Shown: positions 30,748-39,745 of the stretch, piece by piece
How positions within the stretch are numbered: position 1 is the stretch's first letter
How the letters are laid out: the number at the start of each line of letters is the position of its first letter
Made by a program: the position numbers and the translations under genes
From: Acinetobacter modestus
GTDB taxonomy: Bacteria; Pseudomonadota; Gammaproteobacteria; Pseudomonadales; Moraxellaceae
Reading direction: 5' to 3'
Assembly (NCBI RefSeq): GCF_014636095.1
Contig: NZ_BMDV01000004.1
Span: 1-64,000, forward strand
Length of the DNA: 64,000 nucleotides
Notes under the pieces: generated by a model
Database searches by the model: none
What the model saw: only the letters and a program-made list of their open reading frames with translations
Told to the model about the DNA's origin: nothing

Positions 30748-30806
30748 AAATAAAAGTAATATAATTTTACTCCAAATTATGATAATAAAATTATATGACT
30801 ATAAAA

Positions 30807-31331
30807 TCATGTTGGCGTGTGATACATGAGATAAATTTCATTCAAATTATCAGGAATTTCTTCTGCTAATTCATCCATCAATTGACCATTACGACGGAAA
30901 GACTCCATTTGAGGATCTTCTTCATCAATGCCACTAAACACCATAATTGGTAAAGTTAAATCAACCAATTGCTCTTCAAACTCTGGAGCAAACCATGCCT
31001 CTTCATTTAAGAACATTGCATCAACAAAACCAACGCTCCAATCACCTAAACTTGAATCAACATCTGCTTCTTCAATTTCAAAAGGGAATTCAATTCCGTT
31101 TTCATTGGCTAAATCTTGGCGAATAGACTCTAACCAAGCTTTGATTTGTTCAATGATTTCACTAGGAACTTTCTTTTGATTACTCTCAAAAAGCTCATCC
31201 AACCAACGATCAAATTTTGGACCAACCGCGATAGCACACAAAAAGCCATGAGTCGCTGCAAAATCTAAACCGTGCTCATTTTGATCACCGTCAAGAAAAT
31301 TACTCAATAAGTCTAAATCTAATGTGCTCAT
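30807..31331 (-). CDS. UPF0149 (YecA/YgfB) family protein
   Basis: A 174-residue acidic cytoplasmic protein. FAATHGFLCAIAVGP (about 24-38) and DWSVGFVDAMFLNEEAW (about 93-109) are the conserved helices of the UPF0149 family. The short C-terminus lacks the SEC-C zinc motif seen in some YecA proteins. Function uncertain. The ATG at 31331 has GGAT about 8 bases upstream. A TTG four codons earlier overlaps that sequence and was rejected as the start. Confidence 0.82.
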   Translation of the reverse strand: MSTLDLDLLSNFLDGDQNEHGLDFAATHGFLCAIAVGPKFDRWLDELFESNQKKVPSEIIEQIKAWLESIRQDLANENGIEFPFEIEEADVDSSLGDWSVGFVDAMFLNEEAWFAPEFEEQLVDLTLPIMVFSGIDEEDPQMESFRRNGQLMDELAEEIPDNLNEIYLMYHTPT

Positions 31332-31408
31332 TTTATGATCCAAATTTTAAATACATCGGCAACAGCATAACATTTTCAAACATAAAGTCTTAGCAATTTT
31401 GCTTCACT

Positions 31409-31609
31409 TTAGTCATCCAAATCATCGTCGTCGAAATCATAATCGAAATCTTTTAATTCTCGTTCTAAACGGCGTTGAGCGAGTAGATCATCAATCAAAC
31501 GGCGCTTTTCTAATGATTCTTTGGCACTGATTTTGCCTGATGACTCATCAAAACCAACATCATCCTCACCGTAGTTATCATCATCTAATTCGAAATCTGT
31601 AGAAGACAC
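31409..31609 (-). CDS. Small acidic PA3496-like protein
   Basis: 66 residues, extremely Asp/Glu-rich at both ends (MSSTDFELDDDNYGEDD near the start, DYDFDDDDLDD at the end) with a basic helical centre (SLEKRRLIDDLLAQRRLERE). This resembles the PA3496 family, which has a putative envelope-integrity role. The start is a GTG with GAGG eight bases upstream. It lies divergent from rpoD across 350 bases. Confidence 0.65.
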   Translation of the reverse strand: MSSTDFELDDDNYGEDDVGFDESSGKISAKESLEKRRLIDDLLAQRRLERELKDFDYDFDDDDLDD

Positions 31610-31959
31610 TAACAGTACCTCTAAATGAAAAAATATAAATGGGTCTAGCCGCTATTTATCGGTCTTATTAAACCTTGTCAAGTTTTATTTGATTTTTTCA
31701 CTATAAAATGGTGTTTTGTACTTTTTTTCATCGTTTTTTTTGTGTATTTATATTCTAACAATTGTACAAATGAAAAAATTCTTGAATAGGAATTCTCTGC
31801 TTGAAAAATTATGACACACCCCCATATTTAAGAAACTACAGTTCAATCCAACCTATTTTTTATTTAAAGCTAGCGGATCAAATCCAAAACATTCCTCGTG
31901 AATTGTGCTATCATGCACGGTTTTTCACCGCCACAGATTCAACAAAAGAGTAAGCAAAG
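31610..31959. other. rpoD upstream region
   Basis: 350 AT-rich bases between the divergent small acidic gene and rpoD. The only assigned element is the extended -10 at 31906-31914. I saw no further gene, although the long stretch could hold additional rpoD promoters. Confidence 0.5.
31906..31914 (+). promoter_or_regulatory. Extended -10 promoter of rpoD
   Basis: TGCTATCAT matches the extended -10 pattern TGnTATAAT with one difference. No good -35 is present 17 bases upstream. A start near 31921 would give a leader of about 40 bases. Confidence 0.55.
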
Positions 31960-33843
31960 ATGAGCGATATGAATTCCCCTACTTCGCAAGTAGCGGCTCT
32001 GATTAGCCGAGGCAAAGAACAAGGTTACTTAACTTACGCTGAGGTTAACGATCATCTACCAGACTCAATTACGGAAAGTGAGCAGATTGAAGACATCATT
32101 CAGATGCTTCAAGACGTTGGTATTCCAGTGCATGAACGTGCACCAGAAACTGATGACACCATGTTTGGTGAATCTACTGAAGCTGCGGACGAAGTCGCTG
32201 AAGAAGAAGCTGCTGCCGTATTAGCATCGGTTGAAAGTGAGCCTGGTCGTACCACTGACCCTGTACGTATGTACATGCGTGAAATGGGGACAGTTGAACT
32301 TTTAACACGTGAAGGCGAAATTAGCATTGCAAAACGTATCGAAGAAGGTATTCGTGACGTTTTACATTCAATTGCTTATTGGCCAAATGCTGTTGAAGTC
32401 GTTTTACAAGAATATAATGACTTTTTAACAGGTGAGCGTCGTCTTGCCGATATTCTTTCTGGCTACTTAGACCCAGAAACTGATGATGACATTCCAGAAG
32501 TACTGGAAGAAGAAGCAGAACTTGAAGAAGCTGAAAGCGCTTCACCTGCGACAAAAGATGTAAAACTTGATGATGATGACGAAGACGAAGAATCTGAAGG
32601 TGATGATGATTCCGAAGGTGAATCTGGACCTGATCCTGAAATCGCCAAAGTTCGTTTTTCTGAACTAGAAGCTGCTTGGAATGATACAAAAGCAATTGTA
32701 GCAAAACATGGTCGTAATAGTGACGAAGCAAAAGCTGCACTAGAAGCTTTAGCTGCAGTCTTTATGATGTTCAAATTCACACCACGTTTATTTGACATCA
32801 TTTCAGAAATGATTCGTGGGACACATGAACAAATTCGTACCAATGAACGTGAAATCATGCGTTATGCAGTACGTCGTGGTCGTATGGATCGTAATCAATT
32901 CCGTACAACGTTCCCTGAACAAGAGTCAAATCCAGCTTGGTTAGATGAACAAATCGCGAAAGCCCCTGCTGAAACCAAAGCACATTTAGAAAAAGTGCGT
33001 CCTGACGTATTGGCATTCCAACAGAAGATTGCTGATATTGAGAAAGACCTTGGTTTGAACGTAAAAGATATCAAAGATATCTCTAAACGTATGGCAGTTG
33101 GTGAAGCGAAAGCACGTCGTGCCAAGAAAGAAATGGTTGAAGCAAACTTACGTTTGGTTATTTCGATTGCGAAAAAATATACGAACCGTGGCTTACAGTT
33201 CCTTGATTTGATTCAAGAAGGTAACATTGGTTTGATGAAGGCTGTAGACAAGTTTGAATATCGTCGTGGTTATAAATTCTCGACGTATGCAACTTGGTGG
33301 ATTCGTCAGGCGATTACACGTTCGATTGCCGATCAAGCGCGTACTATTCGTATTCCAGTCCACATGATTGAAACGATTAACAAAATCAATCGTGTATCAC
33401 GTCAACTTCTTCAAGAAATGGGACGTGAACCGACACCTGAAGAGTTAGGTGAACGTCTTGAAATGGACGAGGTTAAAGTTCGTAAAGTACTTAAAATCGC
33501 AAAAGAACCGATTTCGATGGAAACACCGATCGGTGATGATGAAGATTCGCATCTTGGTGACTTCATTGAGGACTCAAACATCACATCTCCAGTCGATGCT
33601 GCGACCTCAGAAGGTTTAAAAGAAGCGACACGTGAAGTGCTTGAAAACTTAACAGAACGTGAAGCTAAAGTATTAAAAATGCGTTTTGGTATCGATATGC
33701 CAACCGACCATACTTTAGAAGAAGTGGGTAAACAGTTTGACGTAACACGTGAACGTATCCGTCAGATTGAAGCGAAAGCGTTACGTAAACTTCGCCACCC
33801 TTCTCGCTCTGAACACTTACGTTCATTCTTGGAAAATGACTAA
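31960..33843 (+). CDS. rpoD: RNA polymerase primary sigma factor RpoD (sigma-70)
   Basis: 627 residues. Region 1.1 (1 to about 80) precedes region 1.2 ([23 protein letters not shown], about 95-117). A non-conserved insert contains a very acidic tract ([19 protein letters not shown], about 205-223). Regions 2.1-2.4 include [20 protein letters not shown] and [20 protein letters not shown]. Region 3 ([14 protein letters not shown]) and region 4, with the helix-turn-helix [20 protein letters not shown], close the protein. It directs housekeeping transcription. Translation starts at the ATG at 31960 after a moderate purine-rich stretch. Confidence 0.98.
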   Translation: MSDMNSPTSQVAALISRGKEQGYLTYAEVNDHLPDSITESEQIEDIIQMLQDVGIPVHERAPETDDTMFGESTEAADEVAEEEAAAVLASVESEPGRTTDPVRMYMREMGTVELLTREGEISIAKRIEEGIRDVLHSIAYWPNAVEVVLQEYNDFLTGERRLADILSGYLDPETDDDIPEVLEEEAELEEAESASPATKDVKLDDDDEDEESEGDDDSEGESGPDPEIAKVRFSELEAAWNDTKAIVAKHGRNSDEAKAALEALAAVFMMFKFTPRLFDIISEMIRGTHEQIRTNEREIMRYAVRRGRMDRNQFRTTFPEQESNPAWLDEQIAKAPAETKAHLEKVRPDVLAFQQKIADIEKDLGLNVKDIKDISKRMAVGEAKARRAKKEMVEANLRLVISIAKKYTNRGLQFLDLIQEGNIGLMKAVDKFEYRRGYKFSTYATWWIRQAITRSIADQARTIRIPVHMIETINKINRVSRQLLQEMGREPTPEELGERLEMDEVKVRKVLKIAKEPISMETPIGDDEDSHLGDFIEDSNITSPVDAATSEGLKEATREVLENLTEREAKVLKMRFGIDMPTDHTLEEVGKQFDVTRERIRQIEAKALRKLRHPSRSEHLRSFLEND

Positions 33844-33931
33844 TTAATGGGAGGTTTTGAGTGATGGCGTAAGCCCTTAATCGAGACTTGAAATTAAACA
33901 TTTCATCCCCATCTAGTTATTAGATCATAAG

Positions 33932-33951
33932 CGCCTGCACTGATGCAGGCG
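33932..33951 (+). terminator. Hairpin after rpoD, possible terminator
   Basis: An 8-bp perfect stem CGCCTGCA/TGCAGGCG with loop CTGA followed by only three T. It may terminate or attenuate transcription between rpoD and ybeD. Confidence 0.55.
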
Positions 33952-33973
33952 TTTCAAATTAAAGAGGTTGCTC

Positions 33974-34261
33974 ATGTTAGACCGCACTCCTTCTCGTGAA
34001 TTGCAAGAACATCTTTGGGTTTTCCCGATGGACTATCCAATCAAATTGATTGGTAATGCAGGGGATGAACTTCGAGTGGCTGTTGTTGATATTTTGCAGA
34101 AGCACTTCCCTGAATTCGATGGTGGTACAGTAAAAGTACAACCTTCACGTACAGGTAAATACCATTCTTTGACTGCACAATTACGCTTCGAAGAATTAGA
34201 ACAAGTTCATGCGCTATATGCTGATCTTGCAGCCTGTCCTTTAATTAAGACAGCGCTTTAA
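33974..34261 (+). CDS. ybeD: DUF493 (YbeD) family protein
   Basis: A 95-residue cytoplasmic protein of the YbeD/DUF493 family, an ACT-like ferredoxin fold. FPMDYPIKLIGNAG (about 16-29) and the C-terminal LRFEELEQVHALYADLAA are characteristic. In enterobacteria ybeD precedes lipB; here lipB lies about 650 bases downstream with two small genes between. Function unknown, proposed regulatory. AAAGAGG before the ATG at 33974 supports this start over the TTG at 33968. Confidence 0.9.
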   Translation: MLDRTPSRELQEHLWVFPMDYPIKLIGNAGDELRVAVVDILQKHFPEFDGGTVKVQPSRTGKYHSLTAQLRFEELEQVHALYADLAACPLIKTAL

Positions 34262-34311
34262 ATAAGAAATCCAAAATACGAAAGTGTTTTGGATTTTTTG
34301 TGAGAATAATA

Positions 34312-34626
34312 ATGCAAAACATTGATGATGAATTCTATGAACGAGCTGATCAGCATATTCAATTGTCTAATCAGCAGATAACGGAAGTAATCGGACGAGG
34401 AAAAGTCAGCGCTTCCATGCTTTACGCAACATCACGCTTTAATGCTTGGGTGAGCACAACAGGATGGAATACTGGTGAAGAATTAGCGAATGCTAAAGAA
34501 GAAACAATAGAATATTTCCTAACCGAATATAGAAAAATGCTTGAAGAAAATCTTGATGATTATATTGAAAATTTTGAAGAATATATGTTTATTCCTCCAG
34601 AATCAGAGATAACCAACCACCAATAA
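34312..34626 (+). CDS. DUF3144 family protein
   Basis: A 104-residue acidic cytoplasmic protein. DDEFYERADQHIQLSNQQ and GKVSASMLYATSRFNAWVS (about 31-49) are the DUF3144 core, and the C-terminus YRKMLEENLDDYIENFEEYM is helical. Function unknown. The ATG at 34312 gives the typical family start; an in-frame GTG four codons upstream is less likely. The next gene begins 15 bases after its stop, so it is probably in one transcription unit with its downstream neighbours. Confidence 0.8.
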   Translation: MQNIDDEFYERADQHIQLSNQQITEVIGRGKVSASMLYATSRFNAWVSTTGWNTGEELANAKEETIEYFLTEYRKMLEENLDDYIENFEEYMFIPPESEITNHQ

Positions 34627-34641
34627 ACAATATTAAATGAT

Positions 34642-34923
34642 ATGAAATTTTTTAAACGTATACCTTTTATCTGCTTAGCCCTCATTTGGAGTTTTGCTTG
34701 CTTTTATGCAGGTTCTTTCAGTACATACGTTCATCAAAATTTATGTTACAGCGAAACGCTATCTATCTTAGGTGAAAATTCTATAAAAATAGCAAATTCA
34801 GCCGATCCAATAATATTTATAAAATGGGCTAAATTTATTAACGAACTCCCTCTTGCTGGATACGAATCAAACTGTACAGAAATACTTGAGCATGTAAAGC
34901 AAGGTGTTAAAAATGAATTCTAA
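34642..34923 (+). CDS. Small membrane-anchored hypothetical protein
   Basis: 93 residues. A hydrophobic N-terminal segment ([20 protein letters not shown], about 4-23) acts as an uncleaved anchor or signal. The remaining 65 or so residues are probably periplasmic, with two Cys (in NLCYSE and ESNCTE) that might form a disulfide. I do not recognise a family. The 3' end overlaps lipB by 11 bases and it follows DUF3144 by 15 bases, suggesting co-transcription. Base composition is AT-rich but similar to local sequence. Confidence 0.6.
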   Translation: MKFFKRIPFICLALIWSFACFYAGSFSTYVHQNLCYSETLSILGENSIKIANSADPIIFIKWAKFINELPLAGYESNCTEILEHVKQGVKNEF

Positions 34924-35563
34924 ACCCTCCTTAATCGTTCGTTGTTTCAATAATTTACAAGACTACACAACTCGTTTTGAAGCAATGAAAGACTTCACAA
35001 CCAATCGTGATGAAACCACACCCGATGAAGTTTGGTTATTACAACATCAAGATGTTTTGACACAAGGGCAAGCTGGTAAAGCTGAACATATCCTTACGCA
35101 CAGCAGCCTTCCAGTTGTCCATACTGATCGCGGGGGACAAGTCACTTGGCATGGTAAGGGCCAACTCGTTGCTTATTTCCTATTAGATTTAAACCGTTTG
35201 AAATGGCATGTCCGAACTCTAGTCAGCTTTGCTGAACAAGCCATGATTGAGTTGCTGAAACAATACAATATTGAGGCTTACGCTAAGCCTGATGCACCAG
35301 GTGTCTATGTTGATGGTCGTAAAATCGGATCTTTAGGTTTTAAAATTCGCCGTGGTCGTAGTTACCACGGTTTGGCCTTAAATATTGATTGTGATTTAAC
35401 AGGCTTTCAAACTATTAATCCTTGTGGATACGCAGGTTTAGAAATGGTACGCTTGCAAGACTTGCTTGAAGATTACCCAAGCTTTGAGCAACTTTGTCAT
35501 GATTTTATTAGCTATTTACAAAATACGAATTTCTTTCATGACCTTGTAGTCAAATCTGAATAA
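34913..35563 (+). CDS. lipB: Octanoyltransferase LipB
   Basis: 216 residues. It transfers octanoyl from acyl carrier protein to lipoyl domains, the first step of lipoate synthesis, feeding for example the SucB domain encoded in this window. Signatures are [18 protein letters not shown] (about 72-89), GRKIGSLG with Lys 137, RSYHGLALN, and [10 protein letters not shown] with catalytic Cys 171. AAGG eight bases before the ATG at 34913 supports that start; an in-frame GTG at 34904 was rejected. lipA was not seen nearby. Confidence 0.95.
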   Translation: MNSKPSLIVRCFNNLQDYTTRFEAMKDFTTNRDETTPDEVWLLQHQDVLTQGQAGKAEHILTHSSLPVVHTDRGGQVTWHGKGQLVAYFLLDLNRLKWHVRTLVSFAEQAMIELLKQYNIEAYAKPDAPGVYVDGRKIGSLGFKIRRGRSYHGLALNIDCDLTGFQTINPCGYAGLEMVRLQDLLEDYPSFEQLCHDFISYLQNTNFFHDLVVKSE

Positions 35564-35644
35564 ACTACTTTTAAATTCCAAAGAAATAAATTAGAGTAAT
35601 TACTCTAAATTTGCTTTTGCATAATTTTAACAAGGGATACGCGA

Positions 35645-36178
35645 GTGATTTCGACCAAAGCAGTGAAGCCCACTTTGCAATTTGCCTACGTAAAACTCAT
35701 GATGGATGTCGTCGGTCGTGGTTTAGTAATGGCAAGCCAAGTGGATGACGAAGTACAACAGGAAGTCTCTAAATTTCCAGTTGGCTTTATACTTTCAATG
35801 AATGTTTTCCCAAATGGTCCTGCATTTATTGCACGAGTGACCGAAGAAAAACAATTGGAGCTTTTACCTAATTATAAAGGCAAACCAGATTTAACAATTA
35901 CTTTTAAACATTTAACACATGCTTTCCTTGTATTTTCTTTCCAAGAAAGTACTGCTCAAGCATTTGCTAACGACCGTATGATCGCTGATGGTGATGTTTC
36001 AAGTGCCATTCGATTAGTTCGTTGTTTAAATAAAATGGAAGCGTTAATTCTACCTAAATTGATTGCATCACTTGCTGTGAAACGTTATCCAGCTGAATTA
36101 ACATTCAAAGAAAAATTCACTGGCGCAAAAAATATCTACCTCAAAGTCGCACAATCATATTTCAAACGGAGCGCATAA
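35645..36178 (+). CDS. SCP2-like sterol/lipid carrier domain protein
   Basis: 177 residues. The central part (about 75-130: PDLTITFKHLTHAFLVFSFQ, IADGDVSSAIRLVRC) looks like an SCP2 lipid-binding domain in which a small beta sheet and helices enclose a hydrophobic tunnel. The assignment is by pattern, not alignment. The start is a GTG with AAGGGA about 9 bases upstream. The stop is separated by one base from the next ATG, so it is almost certainly translated and expressed together with the iron alcohol dehydrogenase, perhaps presenting a hydrophobic alcohol or aldehyde to it. Confidence 0.65.
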   Translation: MISTKAVKPTLQFAYVKLMMDVVGRGLVMASQVDDEVQQEVSKFPVGFILSMNVFPNGPAFIARVTEEKQLELLPNYKGKPDLTITFKHLTHAFLVFSFQESTAQAFANDRMIADGDVSSAIRLVRCLNKMEALILPKLIASLAVKRYPAELTFKEKFTGAKNIYLKVAQSYFKRSA

Positions 36179-36179
36179 C

Positions 36180-37364
36180 ATGGCTAAGCCTTATTACGAA
36201 TTTTTTTGTCCTGTAAAAGTAATTGCTGGTAACGCTGCGTTAGAGCACATCCCTTTTGAACTTGCGACTCTAGGCGCAAAACGTCCAATGATCATTACCG
36301 ATAAAGGCGTACGTGCAAATGGTCTTCTCAGCCCAATTGAAGCTGCTTTTAGCACAACAGATGCTGTAATTGGTGCAATTTTTGATGACGTTCCACCCGA
36401 TTCAAGCTTGGAAGTAGTACGTGCAGCAGCACAACTGTATCGTGAAAAAAAATGTGATGCCATTATTGCGATTGGTGGTGGTTCAGTTATTGATACATCG
36501 AAAGCAACTAATATTTTAGTTTCAGAAGGTGGCGATGATTTATTGCAATACTCAGGTGCACATAACCTACCAAAACCATTAAAACCATTCTTCGTCATTC
36601 CAACAACGTCTGGTACAGGTTCTGAAGCAACTATGGTTGCTGTCGTTTCTGATACGCAAAAAAATGTCAAACTTGCATTTGCTTCTTATTACTTGATGCC
36701 ACATGCTGCAATTCTTGATCCGCGCATGACACAAACATTGCCACCACACCTAACTGCAATGACAGGTATGGATGCACTAACTCACTGTGTTGAAGCTTAT
36801 ACCTGCTTAGCAGCGAATCCTTTAAGCGATGCTTATGCAAGTGCTGGTATCAAGAAAATTAGTGAAAACTTATTCAAAGTTTTAGACAACCCAAGTGATG
36901 CACAAGGTCGTTTAGAGCTTGCTCAAGCATCAACTATGGCGGGAATCGCATTCTCTAATTCAATGGTAGGTTTAGTACACTCACTTGGTCACGCCTTAGG
37001 TGCAGTTGCTCACCTGCCCCATGGTCTTTGCATGAACTTATTCTTGCCATACGTGCTTGAATACAACAAAGAAGTCAATGGTGCTAAGATTGGTGAATTA
37101 TTGCTTCCACTTGCAGGTGCAGATATTTATGCACAGACGCCTGCCAATCTGCGAGCAGAAAAAGCCATTGCAACTATTTTAACCATGCGTGATCGTTTAT
37201 TCACACTTACTAAACTTCCACGTACTTTACGTGAAACGGGTAAAGTGACAGAAGCGCAGTTAGACGAAGTTGCTGAAAAAGCGCTAAATGATGGTTCAAT
37301 CATTTACAATCCAAAAGAAGCAAATTTAGAAGATCTTCGTGCAATTTTGCAAAAAGCTTGGTAA
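36180..37364 (+). CDS. Iron-containing alcohol dehydrogenase
   Basis: A 394-residue group III (Fe2+-dependent) alcohol dehydrogenase. The NAD(P)-binding GGGSVIDTSKA (about 99-109) is followed by the metal-binding helices: MDALTHCVEAYTC (Asp and His) and HSLGHALGAVAHLPHGLCMN, with the conserved His ligands. Family members interconvert alcohols and aldehydes; chain length is not predictable from motifs. Coupling to the SCP2-like gene (one base apart) hints at a lipophilic substrate. It is closed by a strong hairpin. Confidence 0.88.
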   Translation: MAKPYYEFFCPVKVIAGNAALEHIPFELATLGAKRPMIITDKGVRANGLLSPIEAAFSTTDAVIGAIFDDVPPDSSLEVVRAAAQLYREKKCDAIIAIGGGSVIDTSKATNILVSEGGDDLLQYSGAHNLPKPLKPFFVIPTTSGTGSEATMVAVVSDTQKNVKLAFASYYLMPHAAILDPRMTQTLPPHLTAMTGMDALTHCVEAYTCLAANPLSDAYASAGIKKISENLFKVLDNPSDAQGRLELAQASTMAGIAFSNSMVGLVHSLGHALGAVAHLPHGLCMNLFLPYVLEYNKEVNGAKIGELLLPLAGADIYAQTPANLRAEKAIATILTMRDRLFTLTKLPRTLRETGKVTEAQLDEVAEKALNDGSIIYNPKEANLEDLRAILQKAW

Positions 37365-37394
37365 TTCATTAAGTTAAATAAACAATTTAACTTT

Positions 37395-37429
37395 CAAAGC
37401 CCCGATATAATCTCGTTATCGGGGCTTTG
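37395..37429 (+). terminator. Terminator after the iron alcohol dehydrogenase gene
   Basis: A 13-bp perfect stem CAAAGCCCCGATA / TATCGGGGCTTTG with a 9-base loop. The T run is weak (GCTATTTT). Confidence 0.75.
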
Positions 37430-37560
37430 CTATTTTAAGTGAATCTTTATTCATCTATTTCTTTGGCGAATTGGCAAAAAAATTGCTAAAAGAAGCATAA
37501 AAGTACTGACAATTTATAATAAATTACGATAAATTGGCGCACTTCTTTATTTTGTAGCGG

Positions 37561-37611
37561 GGGTCATTTTTGTCTCAAATGGCCCTTAAAACCATAGCTG
37601 ATCTTTGATCA
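37561..37611 (+). promoter_or_regulatory. Two hairpins in the leader of the PuuP-like permease gene
   Basis: GGGTCATTT/AAATGGCCC with one wobble (37561-37585) and TGATC/GATCA with loop TTT (37599-37611), ending just before the AGGA ribosome-binding site of the permease. The second repeat could instead be a DNA operator. Confidence 0.4.
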
Positions 37612-37632
37612 ACGATTATGAGGATAACGCCG

Positions 37633-39021
37633 TTGACAAATATTTCTGGGACTCCATCGGTAGCTAAACTGCAAAAAACGCTAGGTCTCTGGCACATTAT
37701 CATTATTGGTTTGGCTTATATTCAACCGATGACCTTGTTTGACACTTTCGGTCTGGTATCAGAAGAAAGTCATCACCATGTTCCTACCTCTTACATTGTG
37801 GCATTGATTGCGATTTTGTTTACATCGCTAAGCTATGGGCACATGATTCGCCGTTATCCATCTTCTGGATCGGCTTATACTTACGCTCAAAAATCAATCC
37901 ATCCAAATGTTGGCTTTATGGTGGGGTGGTCTTCTTGGCTCGATTATTTACTATCACCGATGGTCAATATCATCTTGGCGGGAATCTATCTGGATGCCTT
38001 ATTTCCAAATGTAAATCATTGGGTTTGGGTGATTGTATTAACAGCCTTTATGACTGGTGTTAATTTACGTGGTGCTCGTTTTGTTGCAAACTTTAATAGC
38101 TTGATTGTTTTAGTTCAACTGATCGTCATCGGTGTATTCACCTATTTAGTTTATAACAAACTACAAATGGGATATAACGCAGAAGGTCCGATTACTGCAG
38201 AAACACGCTATCAACTTTGGAGCTTACAACCGTTCTGGAATGAGCTAACTTCTATTGGTGCGTTAATTACAGGTGCGACTTTACTGTGCTTTTCATTTAC
38301 AGGTTTTGACTCACTAAGCTCTCTAGCAGAAGAAACTAAAGATACTGAAAAGACCTTACCAAAAGCGATTTTCTTGACTGCATTATTCGCAGGTGTAATT
38401 TTTATTATTAGCACCTACTTTATGCAAATTTACTTTCCAAATGATCCAAAAAGTTACTTCCAAGATGTCGCAGCAACGCAGCCAGATATTTTATTATTGG
38501 TGGGTGGTTCGCTGTTCCAGTCTTACGTTTTAGCGTTTGCAATTGTGACTGTCATGGCATCTGGTATTTCAGCTCATGCTGGCGTATCTCGTTTAATGTA
38601 TGTAATGGGTCGTGATGGTGTCATCAACAAGAAAATCTTCGGCCATATTAGTCATAAAACATATACCCCATCTTATAATATTATCATTGTAGGATTGGTC
38701 GCATTAAGCGCTGGTTTTATGAGTTTGGATGTTGTGATTTCAATGATCAGCTTTGGTGCTTTGATTGCATTTACTTTTGTGAATCTCTCAGTAATTTCTC
38801 GCTATGCATTACGTGATGGTCGCACCAAGAATTTCAAAGATATTTTAAACTTTGTCATCATTCCTCTTTGTGGCTTCCTCAGTGTCTTCGCTATGTGGCT
38901 GGAAATTGAAGATACAGCATTAAAATACGGTTTATGGTGGGCAATGTTTGGTGTTTTATATTTAGGCTATAAAACCAAAGGCTTTAAATATAATGCACCT
39001 CAACACAATGAACACGAATAA
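37633..39021 (+). CDS. puuP: APC-superfamily permease, PuuP-like (probable putrescine importer)
   Basis: 462 residues with twelve predicted helices. By memory it is strikingly similar to E. coli PuuP: LGLWHIIIIGLAYIQPMTLFDTFG, GSAYTYAQKSI, NVGFMVGWSSWLDYL, FSFTGFDSLSSLAEET, HAGVSRLMYVMGRDGV and FGALIAFTFVNLSV. Putrescine/proton symport is therefore the best guess, though the substrate is unproven; no puuABCD genes are adjacent. The start is probably a TTG at 37633 with AGGA eight bases upstream. The ATG five codons earlier (37618) has no ribosome-binding site and would place AGGA inside the gene. It is followed by a terminator. Confidence 0.82.
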   Translation: MTNISGTPSVAKLQKTLGLWHIIIIGLAYIQPMTLFDTFGLVSEESHHHVPTSYIVALIAILFTSLSYGHMIRRYPSSGSAYTYAQKSIHPNVGFMVGWSSWLDYLLSPMVNIILAGIYLDALFPNVNHWVWVIVLTAFMTGVNLRGARFVANFNSLIVLVQLIVIGVFTYLVYNKLQMGYNAEGPITAETRYQLWSLQPFWNELTSIGALITGATLLCFSFTGFDSLSSLAEETKDTEKTLPKAIFLTALFAGVIFIISTYFMQIYFPNDPKSYFQDVAATQPDILLLVGGSLFQSYVLAFAIVTVMASGISAHAGVSRLMYVMGRDGVINKKIFGHISHKTYTPSYNIIIVGLVALSAGFMSLDVVISMISFGALIAFTFVNLSVISRYALRDGRTKNFKDILNFVIIPLCGFLSVFAMWLEIEDTALKYGLWWAMFGVLYLGYKTKGFKYNAPQHNEHE

Positions 39022-39035
39022 AATCATCTAAATTT

Positions 39036-39060
39036 AAAAAGGCGCTAAATGCGCCTTTTT
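39036..39060 (+). terminator. Bidirectional terminator between permease and flavodoxin-like genes
   Basis: Perfect stem AAAAAGGCGC / GCGCCTTTTT with a 5-base loop, between converging genes. Confidence 0.9.
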
Positions 39061-39073
39061 ATTAACTCAAAAC

Positions 39074-39628
39074 TTAGCTATGCAGTTTTTCAACAATTGA
39101 TTTAACACGTTCAGCATACAGCTTCGCTGTTTCTAAGTCCCCTGTAGGAATCTCATCTACACTCGCATCAGAAGGTGATTGAACCAGTAAACCAACAGAA
39201 CCGCCTAAATTATTCACATCTTCGCGTTTAGCAGCTTTGGTATTGGCTGGAAGTAAACCTAAACTCACCCAAATACCACCATGCTGAGAAGCTAAGGTTT
39301 GTAATTGAATCAACGTCACTTGTTTATCACCATTTAAACTCGCACTGTTTGTAAAGCCTGCAAAAACTTTATCTTGCCAACCCCGCGTGAACCATACTTT
39401 TGAGGAAGCATCAGCAAATTTCTTAAATTGCCAAGGTGCTGTTCCCATATATGTTGGCGCGCCAAATACAATCGCTTGGGCATCATTTAAGGTTTGCCAA
39501 TCTTGCTCTGTAATTTCACCGTTCTGATCGATTTCGATCAATGTAGCATCAATCGGTTGTGCAAAAGTTTGTGCAATTACTTTGGTGTGACCATAACCAG
39601 AGAAATAAACAACTGCAATTTTTGTCAT
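39074..39628 (-). CDS. Flavodoxin-fold NAD(P)H:quinone oxidoreductase-like protein (WrbA-related)
   Basis: 184 residues. The N-terminal KIAVVYFSGYGHTKVIAQ is an FMN phosphate-binding loop. APTYMGTAPWQFKKFADA (about 59-76) and the segment after SLNGDKQVTLIQLQ match WrbA-like flavodoxins, which reduce quinones by two electrons. It is divergent from an HxlR-type regulator, a common arrangement in quinone or electrophile response. A strong promoter (TTGACA, 16 bases, TATCAT at 39663-39690) directly abuts a perfect inverted repeat. The ATG at 39628 with TTGGAT upstream is preferred over an in-frame TTG four codons earlier. Confidence 0.82.
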   Translation of the reverse strand: MTKIAVVYFSGYGHTKVIAQTFAQPIDATLIEIDQNGEITEQDWQTLNDAQAIVFGAPTYMGTAPWQFKKFADASSKVWFTRGWQDKVFAGFTNSASLNGDKQVTLIQLQTLASQHGGIWVSLGLLPANTKAAKREDVNNLGGSVGLLVQSPSDASVDEIPTGDLETAKLYAERVKSIVEKLHS

Positions 39629-39662
39629 GAGATTATCCAAAATTTTTAAAAAGTTCGATTTA

Positions 39663-39690
39663 ATGATATATTTTAGAAACTAGGTGTCAA
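39663..39690 (-). promoter_or_regulatory. Promoter of the flavodoxin-like gene
   Basis: On the minus strand, TTGACA (39690-39685), a 16-base spacer, then TATCAT (39668-39663). The -35 box touches the inverted repeat at 39692-39711. Confidence 0.65.
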
Positions 39691-39691
39691 T

Positions 39692-39711
39692 TAGTTACCA
39701 ATCGGTAACTA
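39692..39711. promoter_or_regulatory. Perfect inverted repeat, probable HxlR-type operator
   Basis: TAGTTACC/GGTAACTA, 8-base arms with a 4-base spacer, in the divergent spacer between the flavodoxin-like gene and its HxlR regulator. AACTAG also recurs as a half-site at about 39678. The layout suggests autoregulation and repression of the divergent gene. Confidence 0.7.
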
Positions 39712-39745
39712 GGGACATTCAATGGAGAAAAAGAAGGGTTTAAAT

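Noticed and set aside
32321..32858. Two long antisense frames inside rpoD
   Set aside because: They lie opposite the acidic GAT/GAA-rich insert, giving Ser- or Leu/His-rich low-complexity products. rpoD itself is intact and unmistakable.
33844..33973. tRNA or small RNA after rpoD
   Set aside because: The interval contains a hairpin with GCCTGCA arms but no cloverleaf. It is better explained as a terminator-like stem.
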